A stretch of 29,343 nt of DNA from JAXLQL01 sp046331625 (GCA_046331625.1 JAXLQL010000054.1:1-29343); one strand, 5' to 3'; positions 1-8,088 are shown, counted from the first letter of the stretch. Notes: generated by a model from the letters alone, not told the origin. Numbers and translations: made by a program.

Positions 1-433
1 TGCGCAAATTCTCGCGGAACTCGTCGACCGTCAGGTTCGTGCGGAATCCCGGAATCGACTCGAGCTTGTCGAGCGTTCCTCCGGTATGTCCCAACGCGCG
101 GCCAGACATCATCGGTACGATCGCGCCCGCGGCAGCAGCCAACGGAGCGGCAATCAAGCTGGTCTTGTCGCCCACGCCGCCGGTGGAATGCTTGTCCACC
201 TTGACGCCCGGCACGCCGGACAGGTCGATCGTCTGCCCGGATGCGATCATTCGCGCGGTCAGCTCATCGGCCTCGCGGTCTGACATCGTGGTGTTGTAGA
301 CGGCCATCAAAAACGCGGCCATCTGGTAATCAGGAATGCTTCCCGAAGTGTAGTTGTCGACGAGAAAGGCGATCTCTTCCGGTGACAGCTCCTCGCCGTC
401 CCGCTTGCGTCGGATTAGGTCAACGGTACGCAT
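1..433 (-). CDS. deoA: Thymidine/pyrimidine-nucleoside phosphorylase, N-terminal part (cut by window edge)
   Basis: The reverse strand from the ATG at 433 reads about 144 residues beginning MRTVDLIRRKRDG and stays open to the window edge, so the C-terminal two thirds are missing. It contains the family hallmark KHSTGGVGDKTSL, the glycine-rich phosphate/nucleoside site, and the following SGRALGHTGGTLDKLES. The family cleaves thymidine or other pyrimidine nucleosides with phosphate to give the base and (deoxy)ribose 1-phosphate in the cytoplasm, for pyrimidine salvage. The helical N-terminal domain and the start of the alpha/beta domain are both present. It lies 108 bp downstream of the dipeptidase gene on the same strand and could be co-transcribed. 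Whether it is thymidine-specific (DeoA) or broad (Pdp) cannot be decided from this part. Confidence 0.92.
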   Translation of the reverse strand, partial: MRTVDLIRRKRDGEELSPEEIAFLVDNYTSGSIPDYQMAAFLMAVYNTTMSDREADELTARMIASGQTIDLSGVPGVKVDKHSTGGVGDKTSLIAAPLAAAAGAIVPMMSGRALGHTGGTLDKLESIPGFRTNLTVDEFRENLR

Positions 434-541
434 GGAACTTTTGAGCGTAACATTTTATCCCCTTGAAAGTAAAGGACGTGTGCCGAGCCGCCCGTTTCCG
501 CACCAACCGAAAAACTACCGGGCGAAAAGTACCGGTGCTGC

Positions 542-1738
542 TCAGCGGGATTGCGCCGCTTTCTCCACAGCCCGCATCACCCGCAGCGTGTTCCCGCCAT
601 GGATCTTCTGAACGTCCGCTGCCGAGTAGCCTTTCTCGAGCAGCGCACGGGTCAGATTGGGAAATTCCGACACGTCCGAGAGCCCGATCGGCGTGCATCC
701 CACGCCATCGAAATCGCTTCCCAGGCCCACGTGATCCACCCCGGCTACTTTCACCACGTGGTCAATGTGCGCCACCACATCGGCCAGGGTCGCCCGTACC
801 ATCCCGGTTCCCGTCTCGTCCATCGCCTTGTCCCAACCGGCTCGGCGCACGGCCGGATCCGGATTGGCATTCACCTTGTCCATTGCCGCCTGCCGCTCGG
901 CCCTCCTGGCTGGATCGCGTGACGGCGACGTCCGGTGTGACTCGGGATTCAGATAGTCGCATGAGAAGTTGATATGAATCACGCCGCCGTTTTTCCCGAG
1001 CGCGCGGATCATCTCGTCGGACATGTTCCGTGGCACATTCGAAATCGCCCGGCACGACGAATGCGAAGCGATCAGCGGAGCCTTCGTTGCAGCGATCGCA
1101 TCCCAGAACGTCTGATCGGAAACGTGCGACACGTCGATCATCATCCCCAGACCGTTCATCTCCGCGATCACTTGCTTACCGAACGCCGAGAGTCCCTTGT
1201 TCGCCGGCGACCCAGACGAGCCCGCCCAAGCCAGATCGCGCGTATGCGTCAGCGTCATGTACCGCACGCCGAGCGCGTGGAACTGTCGCAGCAGTCGAAG
1301 ACTCTCCTCGATCGCGTGTCCGCCTTCGATCCCGATCAGCGCGGCGATCTTACCCTGCTTGCGAATGCGCACGATATCGGCCGCCGTCGTCGCGAGTTCA
1401 AAATCCCCCGGATGTTTTTCGACAATGTCGCGCCGGATCGTATCGATCATCTCGAGCGCCCGGTGCGCCGCGTGGTTCCCGGTCATCGATCGCGTTGAGA
1501 CGTAGGCCGCGAAGAACTGCGCCCCCACGTTGCCCGCGCGAAGCCGCCCGAGATCGGTGTGCCCCGTCTTCGCATCGAGCCCGATGTCGAGCCCATCCAC
1601 CGTCTTGCTGGTGACGTCGTTGTGCAGGTCAATCACGATCGCCGTCGCGTGCACCTTCCGCACCTCGGCCTCGCCCACTTGCCTCGTCTGCGCACGCAAT
1701 GCGCCCACCACGCACAAGCCGAAAATCGCTTTTCGCAT
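542..1738 (-). CDS. Secreted membrane dipeptidase, peptidase family M19
   Basis: A zinc dipeptidase of the renal dipeptidase family (M19), which hydrolyses dipeptides including L,D and D-amino-acid forms. The di-zinc site is visible in order: H39-x-D41 in IDLHNDV, the bridging Glu in IGIEGGHAIE, His in MIDVSHVSDQTFW, His in PLIASHSSCRAIS, and a late Asp in VGLGSDFDG. The frame is open up to a start at 1762, but the ATG at 1738 is preferred because it begins directly with a basic-hydrophobic signal peptide (MRKAIFGLCVVGALRAQ), giving a 398-residue exported enzyme of normal family length. It is flanked by the phosphorylase on one side and by a twin-hairpin repeat and the cupin gene on the other. 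Peptide scavenging is the likely role; the substrate is not visible from sequence. Confidence 0.93.
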   Translation of the reverse strand: MRKAIFGLCVVGALRAQTRQVGEAEVRKVHATAIVIDLHNDVTSKTVDGLDIGLDAKTGHTDLGRLRAGNVGAQFFAAYVSTRSMTGNHAAHRALEMIDTIRRDIVEKHPGDFELATTAADIVRIRKQGKIAALIGIEGGHAIEESLRLLRQFHALGVRYMTLTHTRDLAWAGSSGSPANKGLSAFGKQVIAEMNGLGMMIDVSHVSDQTFWDAIAATKAPLIASHSSCRAISNVPRNMSDEMIRALGKNGGVIHINFSCDYLNPESHRTSPSRDPARRAERQAAMDKVNANPDPAVRRAGWDKAMDETGTGMVRATLADVVAHIDHVVKVAGVDHVGLGSDFDGVGCTPIGLSDVSEFPNLTRALLEKGYSAADVQKIHGGNTLRVMRAVEKAAQSR

Positions 1739-1796
1739 ACCCGATTGTAGATCCGGATTCAACTGACCGCAGATCCAGATGATCAGGGCTCGAGCA

Positions 1797-1836
1797 TGTG
1801 GGGCAGGCTTCAGCCTGCGCGGGACTTCAGTCCCGC
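1797..1836. repeat. REP-like twin-hairpin repeat, copy A
   Basis: Two adjacent perfect hairpins. The first is GCAGGCT-TC-AGCCTGC (1803-1818); the second is GCGGGACT-TC-AGTCCCGC (1819-1836). They are preceded by TGTGGG. Related copies occur at 3559, 8089, 10165 (split by an intron) and 12168. Here the element sits between the dipeptidase start and the cupin stop, typical of intergenic REP/BIME-type elements. Confidence 0.85.
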
Positions 1837-1841
1837 CTCGG

Positions 1842-2378
1842 TCACGCGTACGAAATCAGAAACACGCACCCCTCATCCGTTCGGATCGGTGCGTGCGTCG
1901 TCCCCGCCGGCATATGCACGAAATCCCCAGCCTTCGCGTGGACCCCTTCCTGATACACACTCCCCTCGATCACCAAGCACTGCTCGGCATGATCGTGATA
2001 GTGCGTCGGGATCGACGTCCCCGGCGCCATTCTCACCAGGAACGTCTGCTTGCCACGCAAGAACCGGAACTCCACTCCCGCCATCGGACCCGGCTGCCAC
2101 GGACTATCCTCGGGCGTCACCAGCGTGAGCTGCGACTTCGCCTCCGCCGGCCCCGTCCGCACCATCAACTTCGACTTGAGCCCCGAAGGCGGAGCCGCCG
2201 GCGCCGACATCGCCACCGCCGTCAATGCCTGCGTATGCGCTCGCGTCTCAGCCAGGCAATAAGGACACCCGGACGCCAGCCGCCGCTCGAACTGCTTCGC
2301 CGCGTCGCCTGACAGCTCACCCAGCACATACTGCGCCGCTTGTGAACTGAGTTCTTCCAGATGTGCCGTTGTGGCCAT
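1842..2378 (-). CDS. ChrR-like cupin protein (anti-sigma-like N-terminus)
   Basis: A 178-residue cytoplasmic protein. Residues 1-55 resemble the short helical anti-sigma-type N-terminus of ChrR-family proteins (LEELSSQAAQYVLGELSGD), with only a CPYC pair at about 38-41 rather than a full HxxxCxxC zinc site. Residues about 85-175 form a single cupin: the metal-binding pattern is seen in TSIPTHYHDHAEQCLVIEGSVYQEG and, later, GDFVHMPAGTTHAPI. ChrR-type proteins bind ECF sigma factors or act as oxidative-stress or metal sensors. No sigma factor gene is adjacent here, so a simple cupin enzyme or sensor is also possible. It is transcribed divergently from the SMP-30 gene, with 86 bp between the starts. 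Confidence 0.8.
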   Translation of the reverse strand: MATTAHLEELSSQAAQYVLGELSGDAAKQFERRLASGCPYCLAETRAHTQALTAVAMSAPAAPPSGLKSKLMVRTGPAEAKSQLTLVTPEDSPWQPGPMAGVEFRFLRGKQTFLVRMAPGTSIPTHYHDHAEQCLVIEGSVYQEGVHAKAGDFVHMPAGTTHAPIRTDEGCVFLISYA

Positions 2379-2449
2379 GTTCTTAATATCGGCGCACCCA
2401 GCGCCGAACGTAAGCTCCGGTACGGTAACCCCAGTGTACCAGACTCGGC

Positions 2450-2455
2450 TATACT
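2450..2455 (+). promoter_or_regulatory. Candidate -10 box for the SMP-30 gene
   Basis: TATACT lies 9 bases before the ATG at 2465, so a start of transcription about 7 bases downstream would give an almost leaderless message. The surrounding ten bases GGCTATACTG are identical to those before the tRNA-Val gene (9600-9609). No good -35 box is visible and no Shine-Dalgarno sequence precedes the ATG. Confidence 0.35.
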
Positions 2456-2464
2456 GAGATCCCG

Positions 2465-3508
2465 ATGCACAGGCGATCGTTTCTTTCCACCCTTTCCGGC
2501 GGCGCCATGGCCGCAGCCGCCCAAGCGCAAGCGCCCCGCGACTGGTCGGGACGCAACCCCGCGCGCTACCCCGACCCCGACGTCATCTCTCTCGACAAGC
2601 GCTTCGACAAATACAAAATCGGCAACACTCCCATCCAGCGCCTCTACGTCGGCACCCTGTGGGCCGAAGGACCCGCTTGGCACAGCGGCGGCCAGTTCCT
2701 CATTTGGAGCGACATCCCCAATGATCGTCAAATGCGCTGGCTCCCCGAAGACGGCCACGTCAGCGTCTACCGCAAGCCCGCCGGATATTCCAACGGCAAC
2801 ACCTTCGATTTCGAAGGACGCCAGATCAGCTTCGAACACGGCAACCGCCGCGTGGTCCGCTACGAGCATGACGGCCGCGTCACCGTGCTCGCCGACAAGT
2901 TCAACGGCAAGCCGCTCAACGCACCCAACGATGGCGCCGCGCATCCCGATGGCTGGGTCTGGTTCACCGATCCCGGCTACGGCTCGCTCATGCATTACGA
3001 AGGCAACAAGGGCAACCTCGAACTGAAGGAAGCCGTCTACCGCGTGGACCCCAAGTCCGGCAAACTCGAGATGCTCACCGACGAGCTCTTCAAACCCAAC
3101 GGCCTCTGCTTCTCGCCCGACTATAAGAAGGTGTACATCGCCGACACCGGCGCCACGCACTATCCCAACGCCCCGCGCATCATCAAGGTGTACGACATCG
3201 CCGACGGCAAGCTTCGCAACGGAAAGCAATTCTGCAACATGGACATCCCCGGCCTCGGCGCTGGCCTCGCCGACGGTATCCGTTGCGACACCGACGGCAA
3301 CATCTGGTCGAGCGCCGGCTGGGTCGGCGCTGGCTACGATGGCGTCCACATCTTCGCGCCCAACGGCGAGCGCATCGGCAAGATCCAGTTGCCCGAGATC
3401 TGCTCGAACCTCTGCTTCGGCGGTCCCAAACGCAATCGCCTCTTCATGACCGGCAGCCAGTCGCTCTACGCAGTCTACGTGGAAGCCCAAGGCGCCCACA
3501 TCTGCTGA
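2465..3508 (+). CDS. SMP-30/gluconolactonase-like exported protein
   Basis: A 347-residue protein of the SMP-30/gluconolactonase/LRE six-bladed propeller family, calcium- or zinc-dependent lactonases that hydrolyse sugar lactones such as gluconolactone. The N-terminus MHRRSFLSTLSGGAMAAAAQAQA has twin arginines and a hydrophobic stretch ending in AQA, so Tat export is likely. Family landmarks follow: the metal-binding Glu in WAEGPAWHSGG (E68), LNAPNDGAAHPDGWVWFTDPGYG at about 151-173, KPNGLCFSPDYKKVYIADTG at about 210-229, and LADGIRCDTDGNIW near the C-terminus. The length is normal. It stands alone, divergent from the cupin gene and followed by a repeat. The true lactone substrate is unknown. 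Confidence 0.9.
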   Translation: MHRRSFLSTLSGGAMAAAAQAQAPRDWSGRNPARYPDPDVISLDKRFDKYKIGNTPIQRLYVGTLWAEGPAWHSGGQFLIWSDIPNDRQMRWLPEDGHVSVYRKPAGYSNGNTFDFEGRQISFEHGNRRVVRYEHDGRVTVLADKFNGKPLNAPNDGAAHPDGWVWFTDPGYGSLMHYEGNKGNLELKEAVYRVDPKSGKLEMLTDELFKPNGLCFSPDYKKVYIADTGATHYPNAPRIIKVYDIADGKLRNGKQFCNMDIPGLGAGLADGIRCDTDGNIWSSAGWVGAGYDGVHIFAPNGERIGKIQLPEICSNLCFGGPKRNRLFMTGSQSLYAVYVEAQGAHIC

Positions 3509-3995
3509 TGGTTGGACTACTATCCTTCCGTTCTTCGTCGGCCGCGAAGACTTCCTCCGTGTAGGGCGGGCTTGTAGCCCGCAGCGGGACTTTCAGTCCA
3601 GCCACTTCTTCGCCACTGAATTTGGTACGACTATCCAAAGAACAGTTCGCGACCGCGTCGCTCCTCCCGCGAGCCGGGTTTCGCCCGAGGAAGGGTGCTT
3701 TTCCGCCATCGACACTTCTCCTCTCGCAGAAATGGCAAAACAGCAACGGAGCGGAGCCGGATCAGCGGATGAACCGGACCCCTGAGAGTTCTCTGGTGAT
3801 GAGGGCTCTGCGTTTCGCGCATCGAGAGTTGTGCCGGTCCACCTTGCACAATGCCCGCCATGGCCGCAGGTCTAGCGACGCCGAAGCTGACGCAGGTCGA
3901 AGCGCCTCCGCCCGATGCGAAAATGAAACCGTCTCCGCCCGCGTCCAGTACGGCCGCGCCCGCGAGTAGATGAGCCAGACTGAGGCTCTGTTAGA
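3509..3995. other. Gene-poor spacer with a repeat copy
   Basis: 487 bp without a convincing gene. It contains twin-hairpin repeat copy B (3559-3600). A short frame at 3851-3973 could encode 40 residues ending in a Pro/Ala-rich tail (VEAPPPDAKMKPSPPASS). That looks like the C-terminus of a longer, lost protein, but it is too short to assign. Other open stretches here on either strand look random in composition. Confidence 0.5.
3559..3600. repeat. REP-like twin-hairpin repeat, copy B (diverged)
   Basis: GTGTAGGGCGGGCTTGTAGC continuing into CCGCAGCGGGACTTTCAGTC. The first hairpin is perfect (GCGGGCT-TGT-AGCCCGC). The second has decayed: GGGACT-TTC-AGTCC pairs only partly. It lies about 50 bp after the SMP-30 stop codon. 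Confidence 0.7.
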
Positions 3996-4844
3996 ATGAA
4001 CTCGGATTGGAGCACAATGCGGATCCTACTTTGGGCTTTGGCCTTGGTTCCTGCCGTCGCTCAGACACCACTCGTGCGATTGGTGAACGCCAGCCGTCCT
4101 GGTAGCGAGTTCCAAGTTGGCGACCGGTTCGAGATTCACATAACGGCGGCTCCCAGACAGCCAATTAGCGTAAGGACATCCAGGCAGGGGCGCACCGACT
4201 GGAGTCCAGTGGTTGGCTCGACGGATAGTGCGGGTCAGTGGTCAATACGGGGCCAGTTCGAAAAGCGTGACTTTGGTGGCTGGGGCGAGGTGTGGACCGT
4301 AGGCGGAAAAATCGCGAGCCCCGCCATTGAACTTACCGTGACCGCACCCCGTCGTCCTGGCGGGCAGGGATCCATGTTTACCTCGGGCCCAAATGTGGTC
4401 GTCACCTGTCAGACCAGCCAGGGGATTCGCTCCTTTGCCACGCCTGCCCTTGCGGATCCGTTTCGCACGCCCGATGGCCGGCTAGTCAGTGGGCGTCCGG
4501 AAACACAAACTCAATCGCAATACTACAGCGACATTCTGCAGCACCTCATGGCGGCCGGTATTGGCCCTGCCGGAATTCACCTCCAGACTTCGCAGGGCGG
4601 ACTAGGGGATGGAACCGCAGGCCTCATCAGTGAGATGATCGGGTCGAATGCTCTGACGGAGCCTGAAACACGGAATACGCTGGCGATCTTGCGTTCCTCA
4701 TTTGAAATGCCGGAAACCATGCTGCCAGCGGCTCGCGAACCGGCGAGAACACTGGTGCTGCTTCGGCACCTCAGAGACATGACCAACGAGTCGAGCCTAA
4801 GCCGGGAGATCGAAGAGACGATAGCCTACTTCCAAACCCGGTAA
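3996..4844 (+). CDS. Exported protein of unknown function
   Basis: I do not recognise the family. The frame opens with ATG at 3996; the second in-frame ATG at 4017 is a better start because it leads straight into a signal peptide (MRILLWALALVPAVAQ) and has GGAG four bases upstream. The mature protein begins with a compact beta-rich segment (about residues 20-115) with the alternating pattern of an Ig-like or carbohydrate-binding fold (GSEFQVGDRFEIHITAAP, GQWSIRGQFEKRDFGGWGEVWTVGG). A Pro/Gly linker follows, then a polar helical C-terminal half ending in LSREIEETIAYFQTR. No catalytic motif or membrane anchor is seen. It reads in one clean frame with a stop, unlike the gene debris just downstream, so it is probably functional. 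The closest general guess is a secreted, lineage-specific protein. Confidence 0.6.
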   Translation: MNSDWSTMRILLWALALVPAVAQTPLVRLVNASRPGSEFQVGDRFEIHITAAPRQPISVRTSRQGRTDWSPVVGSTDSAGQWSIRGQFEKRDFGGWGEVWTVGGKIASPAIELTVTAPRRPGGQGSMFTSGPNVVVTCQTSQGIRSFATPALADPFRTPDGRLVSGRPETQTQSQYYSDILQHLMAAGIGPAGIHLQTSQGGLGDGTAGLISEMIGSNALTEPETRNTLAILRSSFEMPETMLPAAREPARTLVLLRHLRDMTNESSLSREIEETIAYFQTR

Positions 4845-4996
4845 GGCTGCCTTCGAACTCCGCCAAACATGAAAATCAAAATCGGGTTCGTCCGTTTTGA
4901 AGATGCGGTACGGCTCCGTAATCCGCTGTAGCTACGAATCTTAGGTGCGGAGCGGGACACCCGGAGACTGTTTGGGTCGTCGTCTAACATTGAGAT

Positions 4997-5278
4997 ATGA
5001 ATCCGGCACTAGAAGTCGCGATCGTCACCGCATTTCTCAGCGTGTTGGGTGCAGCGTTGACGTTCTATCTGACCAAGAGAGCTGAGCGTCGAGACAAGCT
5101 TCAACAGCGAAAGCTCGAGCACTACGCGCAACTGATGAACGCGATTTCGGACCTCGCTTCCGATGGCGTGGACCAAAGTGAGGCCAATGAGCGATTCAAT
5201 CGGTCTGTCAACACGATTGTGCTTGTAGTGCCACATCGCCGCGCTCGACAATATTCGACAGCTTCTCGCCGACCCTGA
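4997..5278 (+). pseudogene. Small N-terminally anchored membrane protein, C-terminus lost at a fusion scar
   Basis: The frame begins MNPALEVAIVTAFLSVLGAA and forms one transmembrane helix (about 5-25). A basic, charged amphipathic helix follows (TKRAERRDKLQQRKLEHYAQLMNAISDLASDG), then NERFNRSVNTIVLV. After about residue 76 the reading becomes unrelated (VPHRRARQYSTASRRP), because the DNA from about 5229 belongs to another gene read in a different frame. Proteins with this kind of anchor normally carry on past the NTI-LV segment, so this is best read as a truncated gene whose 3' end was replaced. The 93-residue product may still be translated. The function is unknown. Confidence 0.55.
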
Positions 5279-5576
5279 CACCTCCCCCTCCGTCGCCCTC
5301 CGCGCCGCGGCGCTCATCCTGAAGATGGCCAAGCCGTCCATCCCCTCTGACTCCATCCTCCAAGACGTCGAGACCGAACAGATCTTGCAACAGGCCTCCG
5401 TCCACGCCGATCCAGAACCCGCCGTTCGACAGAATTCGACACCCGAAACGCCCACCACTTTCCGCTACGCCACTCGCCCGCCCGGGCGCAACGAACCCTG
5501 CCCCTGCAACTCCGGACGCAAGTTCAAACACTGCTGCCTCGACAAGCCCCGCACTTCTCCGGATCTTTCGATATAG
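5229..5576 (+). pseudogene. SEC-C motif protein lacking its N-terminus
   Basis: From 5229 the frame reads HIAALDNIRQLLADPDTSPS and continues with VALRAAALILKMAKPS, a pattern typical of the helical C-terminal part of acidobacterial proteins that start with a helix-turn-helix. It ends with a SEC-C zinc motif: GRNEPCPCNSGRKFKHCC (Cys-x-Cys then His-Cys), near 5490-5535. A TAG stop lies just upstream in the same frame (5226), and the only ATG inside is at 5325. The expected N-terminal domain is therefore missing, and the coding DNA abuts the truncated membrane-protein frame directly. The ATG at 5325 could give an 83-residue SEC-C peptide. SEC-C motifs bind zinc and, in SecA, the partner SecB; the role here is unknown. 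Confidence 0.6.
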
Positions 5577-5597
5577 TGTAGATACCCAACGAACACC

Positions 5598-6731
5598 ATG
5601 GTGCGTAACGGCCTCTACATTGTCGCCACGAGCCTCGCGCTCTTCGCCGCCGATCCGGCCACCGGACCCGCGATTCTCGAGAAGCGTTGTGTCGCTTGTC
5701 ACAGCGGCAAGTTCCGCAAATCCTCGCTCGACGTCACCACCCGCGACGCTCTGCTCAAAGGTGGCGACCGCGGACCCGCCATCGTTCCCGGCAACGCCAA
5801 AACCAGCCTCCTCTATCGCAGCGTCTCTCACTCCGCCGATCCGCACATGCCGTTCCAAGCGGCCAAACTCACAGACGTGGAATTGGCTGCCCTCGCAGCC
5901 TGGATCGATCAAGGCGCCCAGTTCCCCACAGCAATCCGCGCCGCCGAAAATCGACACTGGGCGTTCGAGCTCCCGCACAAGGCCCCTCTTCCCGCCGTGC
6001 GCAACAAGACGTGGACGCGCAATCCGGTCGACGCCTTCCTCGCCGCGCAGCACGAACAGAAATCGCTCACGCCGCTCGAATCCGCCACCCCGCGCGTCTT
6101 GGCTCGCCGCCTCTATCTCGACCTCGCCGGCGTCCCTCCCACACCCGCCGAGATGAACGCGTTCCTCTCCGATCAAGCACCCGGCGCGTACGAGCGTCTC
6201 GTCGACCGCCTCCTTGATGACCCGCGCTACGGCGAGCGCTGGGGCCGCCATTGGATGGATGTCTGGCGCTACGCCGATTGGTATGGCTGGCGCAAAGGCA
6301 AAGACTGGCGCAACAGCGCACGGCACATCTGGCGTTGGCGCGATTGGATCGTCGAGTCGCTCAATCGCGACAAAGGGTATGACCGCATGGTCCTCGAGAT
6401 GATCGCCGGCGATGAAGTCGCACCCGGAGATCCCGACGTGCTCCGCGCCACCGGCTATCTCGCCCGCAATTTCTCCAAGTACGATCGCAACGGCTGGATG
6501 CAAGACGCGGTCGACCACACCGCCATGGCCTTCCTCGGCGTCACGCTCAAGTGCGCCCGCTGCCATGACCACAAATACGATCCGTTCTCGCAGGAAGAGT
6601 ACTATCGCTTCCGCGCGTTCTTCGAGCCTATCAGGTCCGCCTCGATCGCGTGCCCGGCGAGACCGACGCCAGCAAGAACGGACTCGCCCGCATTTTCGAC
6701 GACAACCCCACTGCCGAGACCTTCAAGCTGA
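5598..6731 (+). CDS. Planctomycete-type cytochrome PSCyt1 + DUF1549, N-terminal part of a frameshifted gene
   Basis: An exported protein starting with a hydrophobic signal (MVRNGLYIVATSLALFAADP). Residues about 20-110 are the PSCyt1 cytochrome c-like domain with one CVACHSG haem site and a late Met (HMPFQAAKLTD). Residues from about 140 are DUF1549 (PSCyt2), with RRLYLDLAGVPPTPAEM, YGERWGRHWMDVWRYAD and a second haem-type site KCARCHDHKYDPFSQEEYY. The true reading breaks after RFRAFFEP: codons past 6628 (RSASIACPARP...) are out of frame, and homologous sequence resumes one frame over, in the next entry. The gene is followed by a DUF1501 gene, the usual pair in Planctomycetes and Solibacter-like acidobacteria. 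The biochemical role of the family is not settled. Confidence 0.88.
   Translation: MVRNGLYIVATSLALFAADPATGPAILEKRCVACHSGKFRKSSLDVTTRDALLKGGDRGPAIVPGNAKTSLLYRSVSHSADPHMPFQAAKLTDVELAALAAWIDQGAQFPTAIRAAENRHWAFELPHKAPLPAVRNKTWTRNPVDAFLAAQHEQKSLTPLESATPRVLARRLYLDLAGVPPTPAEMNAFLSDQAPGAYERLVDRLLDDPRYGERWGRHWMDVWRYADWYGWRKGKDWRNSARHIWRWRDWIVESLNRDKGYDRMVLEMIAGDEVAPGDPDVLRATGYLARNFSKYDRNGWMQDAVDHTAMAFLGVTLKCARCHDHKYDPFSQEEYYRFRAFFEPIRSASIACPARPTPARTDSPAFSTTTPLPRPSS
6627..6631 (+). other. Frameshift site: one base lost in a C run
   Basis: The sequence GAGCCTATCAGGTCCGCC reads FEPIRS in the upstream frame. Adding one C (GAG CCC TAT CAG GTC CGC) gives FEPYQVRLDRVPGE and joins smoothly to the downstream frame, restoring a single protein of about 829 residues. 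The lost base sits in a short C run, so it is either a recent mutation or an assembly error. Confidence 0.85.
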
Positions 6732-8086
6732 TTCGCGGCGACGTTCAGAATCCAGACAAAGAGCATCCGCTCACTGCCGCCACGCCGAGCATCCTCCATG
6801 GCACGCCGCTCGCCATCGCTCCAGTCACTCTGCCGCTCGACGCCTACTATCCCGACCACCGCACTTTCGTCCAAGCCGACCTCATCGCTGACGCCAAAGC
6901 CGCCATCGCCAAAGCGGAAGCCACCCTGCGTGACGCGAAGTACGAGGACCGCTACATCGCCGAGAAAGCCGTCATCGCCGCCAAGCTCGCACTGCCCGCA
7001 CTCGAAGCCCGCATCGCCGCCGACAACGCCAAGTACGCGAACTCGCCCGATGCCGAAGCTCTCGCCGAGAAGGCCCGCAAGGCCGAGCGCTCAGCCGGTG
7101 TTGCCGCCGCGAACGAGAGCCTGCTTCGCGCGCAAACGGACCTCAACGCGGCCCTCACCAAACCTGGCGAGCTTGACGAGAAAAAGCTCTCTGCGGCACA
7201 GAGCCGAATCGAAGCCGCGAAGACCTCACTCACGCGCGAGCCTGAGGGCTACACGCCTGTCGGCAAAACCTATCCGGAGAAATCGAGCGGACGCCGCTTG
7301 GCCCTCGCGCGCTGGATCGCCGATACCCGCAACCCGCTCACCGCCCGAGTCGCCGTCAATCACATCTGGCTGCGGCACTTCGGCCAGGCGCTCGTTCCCA
7401 CCGTTTTCGACTTTGGCCGAAATGGTAAGGCCCCCACCAATCCGGCCTTGCTCGATTGGCTCGCCGCCGAGTTCATGGAACAGGGATGGAGCATGAAGAA
7501 ACTCCACCGGATCATCCTCACGAGCAACGCCTACCGGATGAGGTCGAGCGCGGGCGGGGACGATCACCCGAACGCCAAGATCGATCCCGAGAACATCGCC
7601 CTGTGGCGCATGAATCCGCGACGCATGGAAGCCGAGGTCGTGCGCGATAGCGTGCTCTCCGTTGCCGGAAAGCTCGACCCCTCGCAAGGCGGACCCGAGA
7701 TCGACGCCGAGAAGGCCGAAGAGATCACCCGCCGCAGCATCTACCTGCAGCACGTGCCAGATCTCCCCGTGGCCTTCCTCGACGTGTTCGACTCAGCGAG
7801 CACAGCCGAATGCTACCAGCGCGACGCGAGCGTGGTCCCGCATCAGGCGCTCGCGATGTCAAACAGCAAGCTCAGCCGCGAACAGGCGCGCCATCTCGCC
7901 GCCAAGCTCACTGGAGCCGACTTCATCGGAGCTGTCTTCGAAACCGTCTTGTCGCGGCCACCCACCGCCGCCGAGCGCGAGCAAGCCGGACGCTTCCTCG
8001 ACACCGATCCAGCCAAAGCAGCCCAAGCGCGCGAGAGCCTCGCCCACGTGCTGCTCAACCACAATGACTTCGTCACCATTCGCTGA
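6650..8086 (+). CDS. DUF1553 (PSD1) C-terminal part of the frameshifted PSCyt1/DUF1549/DUF1553 gene
   Basis: This frame continues the protein broken at about 6628; its homologous reading really begins at 6629. It starts with a linker (PGETDASKNGLARIFDDNPT), then a long Ala/Lys/Glu-rich coiled coil (roughly 6880-7230: DAKAAIAKAEATLRDAKYED and onward), an insert seen in many members of this family. DUF1553 follows: SSGRRLALARWIADTRNPLT, RVAVNHIWLRHFGQALV, WSMKKLHRIILTSNAYR, NPRRMEAEVVRDSVL and, near the end, QRDASVVPHQALAMSN. It ends 65 bp before the DUF1501 gene, with a repeat copy between them. The ATG at 6650 is internal and probably not a real start. If the frameshift is genuine, the DUF1553 half may not be made. 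Confidence 0.85.
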   Translation: MPGETDASKNGLARIFDDNPTAETFKLIRGDVQNPDKEHPLTAATPSILHGTPLAIAPVTLPLDAYYPDHRTFVQADLIADAKAAIAKAEATLRDAKYEDRYIAEKAVIAAKLALPALEARIAADNAKYANSPDAEALAEKARKAERSAGVAAANESLLRAQTDLNAALTKPGELDEKKLSAAQSRIEAAKTSLTREPEGYTPVGKTYPEKSSGRRLALARWIADTRNPLTARVAVNHIWLRHFGQALVPTVFDFGRNGKAPTNPALLDWLAAEFMEQGWSMKKLHRIILTSNAYRMRSSAGGDDHPNAKIDPENIALWRMNPRRMEAEVVRDSVLSVAGKLDPSQGGPEIDAEKAEEITRRSIYLQHVPDLPVAFLDVFDSASTAECYQRDASVVPHQALAMSNSKLSREQARHLAAKLTGADFIGAVFETVLSRPPTAAEREQAGRFLDTDPAKAAQARESLAHVLLNHNDFVTIR

Positions 8087-8088
8087 TC

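Noticed and set aside
2222..3499. Long minus-strand open frame (425 codons) opposite the SMP-30 gene
   Set aside because: It mirrors a well-supported gene, has the Val/Ala/Gly/Asp-rich composition of antisense reading in GC-rich DNA, and shows no motif.
5208..6572. Long minus-strand frame (454 codons) opposite the PSCyt1/DUF1549 gene
   Set aside because: Same antisense composition, no recognisable domain, and it runs across the fusion scar at 5229.
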